Below are positions 47,175 to 58,913 of a stretch of 64,000 nt of DNA, piece by piece. Position 1 is the first letter of the stretch, and each line of letters begins with the position of its first letter. This DNA comes from Gordionus sp. m RMFG-2023 (lineage: Eukaryota > Nematomorpha > Gordioida > Chordodea > Parachordodidae), in the NCBI RefSeq assembly GCF_954871325.1, contig NC_088776.1:33838508-33902507 (forward strand), written 5' to 3'. Made by a program: the position numbers and the translations under genes. The notes beneath the pieces were generated by a model. That model saw only the letters and a list, made by a program, of their open reading frames with translations. It did not search any database and was not told where the DNA came from.

Positions 47175-50142
47175 TTATTTTATTAATAATTTGAATAACC
47201 TTATAGATGTTAATGCAAATTGTGTTATAGTATCATCAATTATAAATTTTTCAAAAACATCAATTTCGCTGGATATTAACAGTAAATTTTCTAAAAATGG
47301 GTCCGAAATTTTATTCCGCATTCGAGTTTTGTTAATTTTTACTTTACTCATGGCTCTTTCTGTTGAACAGGAAATTGTAGGAATGGTTAATAAATATTTA
47401 TATAATATATTTGTTGTAATTGTGGTAACATGCAAATTTACTAGATTAAGGAAAACGCCAGACAGGCAAATTACTTTTAAACAAAATTACGAAGCCCAAA
47501 GATATTCAAATCTACAAGAATTAAATCTCGGTACAAATTGAGACTATGCAAATGTTGATTAAAGAAAAAGGATATATAAGGAGAAATTATGATGCGAAAA
47601 ATGGTGATTAAATTATGATTTTACGAACTTAATTTTTAATTTTAATTTTTTTAATCTTTAATTTTTAATTTTAATTTATATTAATTTATTTTGATTATGT
47701 TTTAATCTTATTATTTAATAAAGATTTAGTATCATTTTAGTTCTAACTTTTCTTTATTTGACGAATATTATAGAAAAGTATATATAATCGAGGATATTAG
47801 TCTGATTTAATATCATTTTAGTTCTAACCTTTCTTTATTTGACAACGGTTCTAATCACCCAATCCTTCAAAATTCAAAATGTTACAAAATTTAAATTAGA
47901 ATAAGAATTTAATTGATTTAAAAGTCGGTATGGTAATATAAAAGAATATTTTATCCATTTTTTATTTTGGTCATGTCTTCGGTAGTTTGATCATTTGCAA
48001 TACCTTTAATTATATACAATTTCAAATAAAATATCATAAATTACTTTCATCAATATATAACTTTTTAACTTTCAAAAGATTTTCGCAAAAAATTATTGAT
48101 TGAGACTCCAAATATAAAGAGCGAAAATCATTATAATCATCAACAATGTTTTGGACATCCAATTGATAAGTATGACAAATTTCGGATATTTGCCATCCTT
48201 CTATTTTTTCATTATCCATAATTCCAGCGGGAGTAAAAATGGATATTTGTGATAAAAAATTTAAACAATCATAATTAAATCGATCATTTCGGTGGTTAAT
48301 TATTGCATTTAGCACAGAGAAAAATATCTCCGTTCTATATCTATAACAATAAATAATAATTTAAAATTTTTAATTTATTCAACTTGTTTTTTTTGTTCAA
48401 CATAATTATTGAATTCTGTTTGATCCAATTTGAATATTGATTTCATATCTATTACATTATTCTTTTTCAAAAAACTATTAGATAAGGAATGTAATTTTTA
48501 AAATATATTGTCTCCATTAGCTATATTTTAAAATTATTTATAGAAATAGTAACTAATATTAACCTTTTAGTCTTTGTAATTTATTTTTTGTATGTTGTAT
48601 TAATTTGGTTACCATAGCCAAATCATTACCAACTGCCTGCATTTCAATACTAGTTTCATGTGTACATTTCAATATTTCTTTCAAAATAAATAGACTTAAT
48701 ATGAAATTTTCATCCTAAATTCTTGATATAAATCCATCGGCAATGGAAGAGATGCTTGGGTCATTAGAAACTTTTAATTCAACTAATGATGCTAGTTCAT
48801 AAACATCTAAAAAGATTTCTACTGATTTGTAGGATGATGACCAATTTCTGAAAATATATAAGTTTCATTAAAAATATTTTATTTACCTTGTTGTGTTTTT
48901 AATTCTTTTAAGAGATTTCTTGGACTTTCTCATTTGATATTTAACAAACACACCTTGACGTCTAACTCCATTCATAAAATTATATAACTCATCTAATATT
49001 CCCATTGCCTTTTTCATTTCAATTTTGTATACACAAACATGAGCAACTACTAAATTTAGCCGATGTGCATGGCACCAAATATAGATGGCTTTTGGAGCTT
49101 CTTTCAATATTAAAGCCTGCATTCCTTTGTATACTCCTCTCATACTCCCTGTACCATCCATACATTGTCCAACCAAATAATCAAGAGGAAGACTAAGATC
49201 ATTAAACTTAGAAAAAAGATGTTTCTTTATATTTTCACCACTGGTTTCTGATGTTGTAAAAACATGTATGATCCTTTCTACAGGATGTGGATGCAGATCA
49301 TCTTCTATATACCGATGCTTTTTGTTATTTTTATTTTAATAATTTCAGTTATTTTTGTCACGTGGCCATATGACAGTAAATTTATATAAGGTCTCGAAAT
49401 TTTATCTGATTTTTTATTCTGCAATTTTTCGTTGTTATCCATGTATGCACGTAAAGTTGAAACCGTTTTTGCCATTAAGAGACACATAAAATTACCTTCA
49501 TTCAAATTAGAATCCCAAAAGGCTATATTACATTTTATAAGGTACAAAATGTCATCGGAAATATATTACGATTTTCCATGATTATATCAAGCTTATTTGA
49601 TAGCAAATGATCTTGAATGCGTTTATTTGCAAGCCAAGTTATGTTTGTATATTCACAATCTTTATGAAGAGAAGATGTTTCGTGTCTCTCTAAAAAACGC
49701 TTTAGGTTTTTCCAATTATTTACTCCAAGTTGAGTCCAAAAAGTATTGGGCCACCAAACATAATACAATATAGACAAAAGACTTTGTATAAAGTAGTGCT
49801 ATAAGATATCCAATTGGGGTTGAGGGAACCATCTATATTAACCTTTCTATAATAGACTATATTCATGCTCCTGTTTAAAAAGTAAAAAAAATAAATACTG
49901 GTATAGAAATAATGGATGGGTAAAAATTAATGAAAATTATATATTATTTAAAACCTCTTGAGAGTAACAGGATATTGAAATTTATTTGTACATGGCTGAC
50001 AAGGGCCTACAGCAATTATGAAATTAATTAAAATATTAGTCATCCTAAATAATATGAAGTGAAATGGGTCATTTGGTTCCTTCTTTTTGTATAGCTGAGT
50101 AAGACTTGGACTTTGAATATCCTCATAATTTATTCCCTTCAA
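47175..50142 (-). pseudogene. ZMYM/TTF-type hAT transposase, broken (right arm copy)
   Basis: Same pieces and same breaks as the left-arm copy: 49948-50142 (TTF start), 49535-49777, 49305-49547, 48883-49176 (QCMDGTGSMRG core), 48034-48315 and 47175-47435 (dimerisation). Differences are single residues such as R/W and K/N near 49700. The shared breaks show that the copy was already dead when duplicated. Confidence 0.9.
47412..47886 (+). repeat. solo LTR in the right arm (fossil)
   Basis: A single 475-bp LTR sits exactly where the left arm has the two-LTR element. At its 47886 end it matches LTR copy 1, and at its 47412 end LTR copy 2. This is the expected product of recombination between the two LTRs of one element. 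Confidence 0.9.
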
Positions 50143-50464
50143 AAGTTATATAAATTTTATTTAAATAAAATACCTCATGCAAAGTAAGCGCCTCACTGGA
50201 ACTGGGGATTAGATGAGGAGATAATACAATTTGTGAATCTTCAATAATGGAGATTTGCTATAAATAAAGAGTATAATTTGTTTACTTATGAAAAACTATA
50301 TTTTTAATAAAATTTTAGTCAAATGGTCATTTTTTTATTAACTACATTATAATTAAGTTTTTAATAAATTTTGGAAATATTTGAATAACCTCATATTCAT
50401 AATTTATTTCCTTCAAAAGTTATCATATAATTTGTATTTAAATTACATACCTCATTATGCAAAG

Positions 50465-52671
50465 CAGAGACCTGCAGGCCCGGCCCTAAACCCGGTCCGG
50501 GTGGGCCGTATTTTAAATTTTTTAAATATACACGGGCCGGGCTTAAAAATTTTTTTTTAAACATATCCGGGCCGAGCCGGGCCTAAAAAATTTATTTAAA
50601 TATATCCGGGCCGGGCCTTAATATTTTTTATAAAAATTTTTACATTATGAGTTAATGGTTATAAGATTATATTATATTATAGTTATGATTAATATAATAT
50701 TGGGTGATGGTTAACACTACCTAACACCCACAGATCGATCTAATTATTAATTTTCTGCAAATTTATTCAAAGTATTAATATATTTTTTTATAATTCATAT
50801 CTAAATTTTTACAACATATACCAAAACAATCAAATAAAGGAATATCTTAAATAAGCTCCAATATTCAAGTATTATTAATATATTTTTTTATAATTCATAT
50901 CTAAATTATTAGAATATATTTTACCAAAACAATCAAATAAAGGAATATCACTTCTTGAAATTTGTAATACCCTTCAAAGCGAAAAAGGAGAAATAAAATT
51001 GATTTTACTTAATATAAAGCATTTTTAATTGAAAAATTTGTTTTACACAAGTATCATTTTATTTCTCTTTTTCTCAGTCCCAAATTCAAGCAATTACGTA
51101 TGTTGTCAGGGACATCGCAAGATGACGGAAAACTATATAAAAGATAATATTAAATTACAAGAGGTTCAGGAAGTAAATGAAATACCATCGACCAGTCAAA
51201 TTACGACTGTTGTTAAACAAACTGAATCGTTTTATTACAAATGGGGCGATGGTAATTCTGGTAATATGTTAATACCCGATGATGAGTATTATAATTACAT
51301 AAATAAAAAAATAGATGAAACATTTAAGGTGGATAATTTGTTAGAGTGGTGGGCGGCTCATCAAAGCGAATTTTTTAGCAAAATTGGCAAAACGGGTATT
51401 GGCAATTCCCGCTTCAAGTGAAAGCTGTGAGCCGAATTTTTCCACTACTGGGAGAATTCTTGAAGAAAGAAGAAGTAATCTTCAACCTGAAAAAATAGAT
51501 ATGCTTCTCTTTCTTCATGATAATTTGTGAATTTTTAATATCTTTCTTGAGTATAGGGTTTCGTCAATCATGCTGGTTTTTTACTTTGCAAACTGTCAAA
51601 TATTTATTGCATTTATTATATTTACCTTGAGTCATGAAAGTTTTTAATTCAACATTTTTCATTATTTTTTTTTACAATATTATATAATACAATTATATTC
51701 TTTTGTTAAAAATTTATATTATAAAATAAATTAAATTAATATTGTGCAATTAGATTATATTTTCAAAATACTATTTATTATACATGCATTTTTTTAAATA
51801 GCGATTTATTTTTATTTTATAAATTGGGGACCCCAATGAAGGATTTTACCTTCGCCAGCAGATTTCCCTGGAAATTTTCCGGTCTAATTTTTTAAGTATT
51901 CACTCTTCTCTTGGATGATATATATCCCCCTTTTTTTTAAATATATATATATATATTTTTTATAGTCCTTTTTAATGTCTTCATAGATTATATATATATA
52001 TTATATATTTATTTTTTTTATATTTAATTTTTAATATATCCATTTAATATATATTTTTTAATCCTCTGTAATTTAATGATTTTGAATAAATAATAAAGTT
52101 TTTAAATAAAAAAAAAATAATATATATATATTATATTCTCAAAATATTTTCCATTTTTATAAATTAAATATTAGTTTTATTATTTTTAAAATGCAATATA
52201 AAATATAGTATATGCTCAAAATATTATTACCATTTTTATGAATATTAGTTTTATTTTTATAAATGCAATATAAAATATAGTATATGCTCAAAATATCCAT
52301 TTTTATAAATAACAGTTTTATAATTTTTATAAATTCAATATAATATTCTCAAAATATTAGCTTTTATATGTATTTTTTAAATAATAAGCGATAATACTCG
52401 CTGAAAAATATGGTAAAATACCTCATAGGTGAATTTTTGTATATACCAGGTCGAATATAATTTTAAAAAATTCCGAGCCGGGCCTGGAATTTTTTTTTTA
52501 AAAATATCCGGGCCGGGCCGTAAAAATTTTTTTTAAAAAATATACGGGCCGGGCCGGACCTTAAAATTTAAATCCGGGCCGGGCCGTATTTTTTTTAAAA
52601 AATATTCGGGCCGGGCCTAAAAAATTTAAAACCGAGCCGGGCCGTGCAAATGGTGTCTCTGCAGGTCTCTG
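50465..52671 (+). mobile_element. hAT element of the GGCCCGG family, 2.2 kb
   Basis: The ends are CAGAGACCTGCAGGCCCGGC and GTCTCTGCAGGTCTCTG. Runs of GGCCGGGCC lie within about 180 bp of the left end and 240 bp of the right end. The interior holds a partial transposase and a very AT-rich stretch. The 8-bp flanks (ATGCAAAG and ATAAAAAT) match poorly, so the junction with the palindrome arm may be a rearrangement point and not a simple insertion. Confidence 0.87.
51029..51531 (+). pseudogene. hAT transposase C-terminal part, one frameshift
   Basis: Reads KMTENYIKDNIKLQEVQEVN, WGDGNSGNMLIPDDEYYNYI and LLEWWAAHQSEFFSKIGKTG, then shifts frame near 51400 into LAIPASSESCEPNFSTTGRI and NLQPEKIDMLLFLHDNL with a stop. 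This is a BED-type hAT C-terminus with its dimerisation signature. The N-terminal catalytic half is missing. Confidence 0.88.
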
Positions 52672-54089
52672 ATAAAAATACTTGATTGTCATATGATGAT
52701 TGATAAAATTAGATATACGCGATACACGACATATCCACTGTTTGTATTGACCTTTAATTTTTTTATTTAATTTATGATTTAATTTTATCAATAGTTTTAT
52801 AATTATATTTTACTTTTATTAAGATAAATAAATTAAAATTACTCACTTTATAAAAAATTATATTTGATATATTATTATTTAGTAATTTTATGTATCTATT
52901 ATTAATATTTATAATACATTTCACTTTTGTCTTAAGACTTATTTTATATTCCATTTCTTAAAAAGACTTTTGGTTCACTTTTTTTTATATATAAATGCTT
53001 TTTCCCAAAAATGTTTTAAATTATCATGAATATTTTTATAAAAAAATATTAACTTTTACATTTTCTTTCAAATTATAGTTTAAGTTATATGCATAAAGTG
53101 ATATATTTCTGAGGGGGGTGGGGGGGGGAGGAATTTCCCCTTGCCCCCCCCCTCATGGACGAGATGCAAAATATACTATAATTCATTTTATTTTAATATT
53201 TTATATAATAGCTCTATCTACAATACATGTTTTTAATTAATTAAAAGGTAATATAGGTATGTGGAATCAAACTAAATATACCTCTTTAAATTTATTCGTC
53301 TTATATTTTTTACAATTTTTTAGATCTTTTTTATAGAAATATTAATATGTAATCTCATTTAATTCACTTATATATATTTTATGAAAATAAAGTGAATATC
53401 AACCAAATTATGAAAAGATTGCATTATTTAAATATAAGTTGATTATCACCTACAAATTTTTAAATTTTTTTTTCCCTAAATAGGCTTAAAAGATTTAAAT
53501 AGAATTATGTTGTAAGGTTATAAATGGTGGCTTATTATAAGATTTTTTATATAAAATCACTATACCATCTAGGTCTGTAAATTTCGCGGCCGAAGCCCGC
53601 GGGATTTTTTTAGGTGGGTATGGGTAGATTTTGGAGCGACTTGCCTCCATCAAATTTTCTTCCATGTAGACGCTGCTCACGGTGGTAACCCATATCAGAA
53701 TTTATTAAGTTAGAATTGATGAAACAAAAACACTAAAAATCTTTAGAAGAAATTTTGCAAATATATTGAAGCCTTGAGTTATTTGCACGGCAAAGATGAC
53801 ATATTATAAATAAAACATTTTGTAACTATAAAATAAGAACCAGTGATAACATGAAAGCAATTTAAATTTTATATTTTATTGTCGCACCATCTCTAGTTGG
53901 TATATTATATCTTAAAATATTAGTAGCTTGTAATAATATCTAAAATATATTCTTATTAAAAATTTAACTCAAAACTGTTTTTCAAAGAAGAAAAAAATAG
54001 CTTTCCTAAAAACGTGTAAAAAAAGAGAAGAATAGATATCTAATTTATTACTTCCATTGTGGGATAAATAATAAGATTTTTAATTTTAA
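52672..54089. other. AT-rich, no gene seen
   Basis: It holds a G/C-run patch at 53113-53156 (GGGGTGGGGGGGG and CCCCCCCCCTC) and a GC-ended stretch at 53570-53650 (CGCGGCCGAAGCCCGCGGG) that may be a MITE end. No coding signal is seen. Confidence 0.4.
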
Positions 54090-54345
54090 TAATATTTTAA
54101 ATAAATAGATGGCGTGCAAATTGTTACTTATATATTTTATCAAAAACATTGATTAGTAAAATTTTAAAAATATTAACTGTAATATATTATTTAACTGTCA
54201 AATACGTTTGCAAAAGTGGTATTTTACCTTTATATATAATTATATATAATAGAGGAACTATATGTATCTACTTAATTTTTATAAATAAATCTCTTATACC
54301 TATTTGGATTTGGACCTTAAAAATAATTTTAGAAAGAGACATGAT
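54090..54345 (+). repeat. third, diverged copy of the sequence next to the palindrome loop
   Basis: Resembles 46615-46870: AAATAGATGGCGT, CATTGATTAGTAAAAT, TAATATATTAT(C/T)TAACTGTCAA and AATAGAGGAA. It shows that the loop-side end of the palindrome arms belongs to a dispersed repeat. Confidence 0.7.
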
Positions 54346-54540
54346 AATTTAATATAAAAATCAATAATATGGCTGATTAGTGATGTTAAACTCGGCTAAT
54401 TACAATTAAATTTGTCAATTAATAAATGATTATATTAATTTAATTAGATTAGGGTTATAAAATAATTTTAATAATAAAAGTCAATTAAGATTCAACTTTT
54501 AATGCAAAATTAATATTTAGTGAGTTTGATATATTTTTAA

Positions 54541-55186
54541 CACAGAATTTGATCGCAAGCTGACATAGTGAAAATATAATTTATATGTATTAATCTAATC
54601 TAATAATTAAAATAGTATTCATTTAATAAAAATTTAGAGAGTCTTATTAATTTTTAAATAATAAAATTAAATCTATATATTACTCAATAGAATTATAAAA
54701 GAAATTGTTCAGGGAGCAATTAAAAAATTTATATTTAGTTCAAGGGGATATTAAAGAGTCATTAAAAAAAAATTTACTTCAGGGGGCTATACAAATTTTT
54801 CAAGGGGCTTAAGCCCCTGGGCGTCCCTTCTCTCTCACCCCAGCGATGCACTGAGTTATATTTATTTAATTAGGGGTATATATAAAATAATTTAAATGAT
54901 AAAAATTATTTAAGCTAGACAGAATTTGTTTGCAAGCTGACATAGTGAAAATCATTAATATGTATTAATCTTATCTAATAATTAAAATAGCACTAATTTA
55001 ATAAAAATTTAGAATGTCTATTAATTTTTAAATAATAAAATCAAATCTATATACAATACTTAATAATTATAAAAGAAATTGTTAAGGGGTTATCAAAAAA
55101 AATTAATTTTAGTTAAAGGAGATTTTAGGGAACCATTAAAAAAAAATTTTTACTCTAGGGGGCTATTCAAATTTTTCAAGGGGCTC
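54541..55186 (+). repeat. two direct repeat units of about 270 bp
   Basis: Units 54541-54810 and 54918-55186 both run from ACAGAATTTG through GCAAGCTGACATAGTGAAAAT to AGGGGGCTAT and TTTTTCAAGGGGCT. Divergence is moderate. It may be a tandemly duplicated MITE. Confidence 0.7.
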
Positions 55187-55189
55187 GAC

Positions 55190-56129
55190 ACTACTGATTT
55201 TTTATTAGACAAAAAATAATTAAATCAAATATATATTTAAGTTTATTTTTTTATTAGATACAATTTAAAATATTTCTATGAATAATGTAATAGAGAATCT
55301 TGAAATCTAAATCTTTGGGATTTATGTATAATTTTTTATGTATAATAAATAAAATCATTTACAAGAACTACTTATTTGATATTAAGAATATCGTTTATCG
55401 CGAAGGAATTTCAGAGTTATAACAATATTGCGATACCAATTCTCGAATTTAATTTTACAAACACTACATATTTTTTCAAAAGCAAAGTTGGTGAAGGTTA
55501 CTTTATTAGACTTTTATATAAATCAGCATTTTTATAATAACATTTTATTATACAAAATAATTTTGCGACTACTTTAAAGGAAATAAAATTTAAATAAAAA
55601 ATTAATTTCACTTAAAAAATATTATTGATATGAATCTCTATGATTCTATTACACGGGGGAAAAAATTTTTTGGCCTCTGGCCCCTCGAAAAAAATTTTGG
55701 CCCTCAAAAATGGCCGCCAATATTTTTCAGGCATACGAATTTAAAAAGAATTATAAGTTATTAAATTTTAATACATAATTAATAATCAAATCTAAATGAA
55801 AATACAACAAAATATTTAAAAAAATAAATAGACATTTCAAAATATTATATAAAACCAAAATTATTAAAAAAAAAATGTATTTAACTACCAAAGCAAAAAA
55901 TTTATTTAATTTATATAAATTAATAAACAAGAAAATACAAATAATAATATTAGTTATTAAATGTCCATTCACTCATTAGTCGACCAAGTGATGAATTTAA
56001 CAAAAGGGATTCAGCAATTGGAAAATAAGCGTTAGTTGCAAAGAAGGGGGCTGCTTTAACATGAAAGCAAAAGCTCGTTGAAATTCAATAACAATATGAC
56101 GTGATAAAAATCTTAATATAAATAAGGAT
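55190..56129. other. AT-rich, no gene seen
   Basis: Only a GGCCTCTGGCCCCTCG patch at 55670-55720 stands out, perhaps the end of an element. No host exon is supported. Confidence 0.4.
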
Positions 56130-57270
56130 ACTGACATAATAATTCTGGTAAGTCAACAAATTAACCGTAATCGTTATTATCTGAAATCAATATTTGATTT
56201 CATGCTATTTCTTAGCATACTGGAACTACTTCTTCGCGGGGTTAGTTCAACAAAAATTACGGATGCTGCAAAAGATGAAAACATAATTTATTCTTCTCGA
56301 ATTTCCAGCAACTTTTTTATTCAAAAATATTCTGAAATAAATAAAATTATAAAATGAATTTCCAAAAATGCACAAAATACATCACTTCAAATTCAAAACG
56401 AAGTCTATTCTATTATGGCATATATGGTGACTAAATATATCAGAAAATATAACAAAGATGAGATGCCTTTTTTTTGTCTGGCTGATGAGACAAAAAAGCA
56501 TCAGGTTAAACCGGAGCATAATTATTTGGTATTTTTGTATAGAAATTTATGAAAATTTAATAGGAATCATTCATTTATAATGTCTTTCTGCTGAAAGTAT
56601 AATTAATTGTATTTTATAGTAACGAAATAAATATTAATTCATCAATTGCAATAAGCTAAGCATATGATGGTGCAAACTTCATGTCTGGCCGAAATGGAGT
56701 GCAAACCTGCTTTAAAAAAAAATTAATAAAAAAAAGTGCCTTGGTATTAGTGTTGTTAAATAGCTCTATTTGAGCAGAATTTCAATAACGGCGAACTCAA
56801 AGTTTTATCCTGAAGAATATTACGCAAGCCTAAAAATTTTGCTAATAGATGGCTCAAAGTTTGGACATCTATTAGAGAAATTTCTAGGCTTATGCAGTAT
56901 TTTATAGCTAAAATATTGACAGCCATTTAACATCACTACTTTTGTTATCATTTATAATCTTTTTAATTTATCTAATTCATTGTATAATTTTTTATGAGTT
57001 TTAACGTATCCTCTAAATATTCAGGCCATACCTTTAAGAGACTTTTAGACCAGAAGTGGACTGCTCATCTAGAATCACGTGTCATTAATATGAGTTTTAA
57101 GGCTATTTATGAAATATTATTTTACTTTTCTAATAGAAGTCTTAGCTCGATGTTTCTATTCATAATTCAGTCGAAGCCTCAAGTCTTTATTTTTTGCGTT
57201 AATATAAATTACATTTTATTTTATAATTTATCAAGTAATAATAACAATAGATCCACTACATTCAATTAGT
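56130..57270 (+). pseudogene. decayed ZMYM1-like hAT transposase
   Basis: Scattered frames give NRYYLKSIFDFMLFLSILEL, TSLQIQNEVYSIMAYMVTKY, MPFFCLADETKK, YDGANFMSGRNGVQ and HTFKRLLDQKWTAHLESRVI. In this order they match the TTF/ZMYM-type hAT core: RNYLKSI, xLADET (catalytic Asp), YDGAxxMSGxxxGVQ, and LxxTRWSA. Multiple stops and shifts are present, and a MITE at 56748 splits it. It is a different and much older copy than the one in the palindrome. Confidence 0.78.
56748..56938. mobile_element. hAT MITE, TAGTGTTGTTAAA family
   Basis: The left end TAGTGTTGTTAAATAG pairs with the inverse of the right end, TAGTGATGTTAAATGG. It is 191 bp with a palindromic interior sharing AGCCTA.AAATTT with the copy at 32170. 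The flanking 8 bases agree only partly. Confidence 0.68.
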
Positions 57271-57544
57271 AGGTACTAATATAGTGAATACTTAAAATTG
57301 TACTGATTCTATAATTAATATCTTTAAAAAAATAATATTTTGATTTGATAATGTGGCTGAAATACTTATATTAATAATATAATCTCACCCCTCAAAAAGT
57401 ATCAAGGGTACGTTAAATGCCTACAAATCTTCAAGATAAGCGATACCAAATTGCAATTTGACTGTGAAAATGACGCCAATTGGAATTAATTATAAAAGAA
57501 TTTTTATGAAATTATTGTAGATCATTTTTCAGATAGATTTACAC

Positions 57545-58905
57545 AAGGGATGTGAAACCTTCGACAAAAAAAAGGGTCCGGTAATAAATTTAAAAAGGAC
57601 CCGGGTCCAGGGTTCGGATGAAACATAAAAATAATGACTCAAAATAAGACTTTTTTTCATTAATTTTTTATTATACTTCTATATATACACATTTATAATT
57701 CGAAATGAGATAATTTATATTTTAAATATTTTATTCAATCGCACAATCATGATATCTTCTAAAATATCATCCTTCAGATTTCCACGTAAATTAGTCATCG
57801 ATGAAAATCCACGTTCTACGCTTACCTAATATAGATAGTCATTTTTATAATACATAAATTATTGTACTTGTGTCGCCAGTACAGCCATGATGATTCTAGA
57901 AAAGGTATATAATTCTGGATATATTGAAGAATTTTCCTCCCAGAATTAAATGTTTGCATCTCTATTTATTCTCATAACTTCCGAGAACTTTTCTATTAAA
58001 GATACAATAGATATTTTTTGCTCCTTTCTATCAGATGATAATTTAATTTTTTTTTCTCTATCTAATAGTAAAATTTCCAGATCATCAATATCGTTATCGC
58101 TACAACCAGTAGATATTGTTGTAACCACCATGGTATTGTAAATAATAGAGTTTTGGGTATGCCATAAATCTTCAAGATGGTCTATAGCCATTTGTTTTTG
58201 CTCACTACTTAATAAAACCTGATATCGCGGGTCTAAATATATCGAAGCATATACAACACTATTTTGTAAATATTGTTGCTCTCTTATTTTCGTATTTTCT
58301 AATACTTCATTTGAAAAAGAACTTGTTAATCTCCCTAACTCTAATCGACATCTTAACCATATGCCATAAAAATCCGATAAACATAATTGTTCCGCTTGCA
58401 CTCTTAATGTTGTTATTTTTAAAGGAACCAGCACACTAGTAAGCTCTTTTACTAGATTCCAATCATCTTCTGAAAAAATGATTTCACATGCTCCTATGAT
58501 AAAATCATTACAGAAATCTTTCAAACTTAATAATCGCTCTAGCATCATACACATAGAAGACCAACGTGTTGTGCAATCTAAAATTGGCATTTACCTTTTC
58601 ATGGATTTTAATATTCTAATTGTGGGAGTTCTTAAATATTTTACAACATCCCTTGCTTTATCAATTATAGTAAAGTGACTATTTTTTAGGGAGATTCCAC
58701 GAAAAAAATTATAAAAATTTTACATTATTTTTAAAAAATTATTTATTATTTTTTTAAAAATTAATAAAATTTTATATTATTTTTTAAAAATTATATTTTT
58801 ACATTAATTTTAAAAAAAATTTTTAACACCCTGAACCCTCCACTTTTTAAAAGGGTCCGGGTCCAGCCAAAATACGAGGGTCCAGGGTCCGGGTTAACAT
58901 CCCTG
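57545..58905 (-). mobile_element. hAT transposon, CAGGGATG family, with perfect 8-bp TSD
   Basis: ATTTACAC lies at 57537-57544 and 58906-58913. The termini are AAGGGATG (first base changed) and CATCCCTG. GGGTCCGG repeats lie inside both ends. It is the sister of 24168-25567 in opposite orientation and better preserved. Confidence 0.93.
57730..58590 (-). pseudogene. hAT transposase, C-terminal half (open 214 codons, then broken)
   Basis: The open frame 57946-58590 encodes MPILDCTTRWSSMCMMLERL, SEDDWNLVKELTSVLVPLKI, NSVVYASIYLDPRYQVLLSS and LIEKFSEVMRINRDAN. These are the late RNase H-like part of a hAT transposase (T-R-W-S-S; A-x-x-L-D-P-R-Y). After a break, SVERGFSSMTNLRGNLKDDI gives the dimerisation domain at about 57740-57830. 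The N-terminal part is missing from this 1.36-kb element. Confidence 0.9.
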
Positions 58906-58913
58906 ATTTACAC

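Larger units (their letters stand above)
46657..50464 (-). repeat. right arm of the large inverted duplication
   Basis: Inverse copy of 40306-45313. It is shorter because it has one LTR where the left arm has a whole LTR element. It carries about 46 extra bases near 49850-49905. It ends exactly where the hAT at 50465 begins. Confidence 0.96.
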
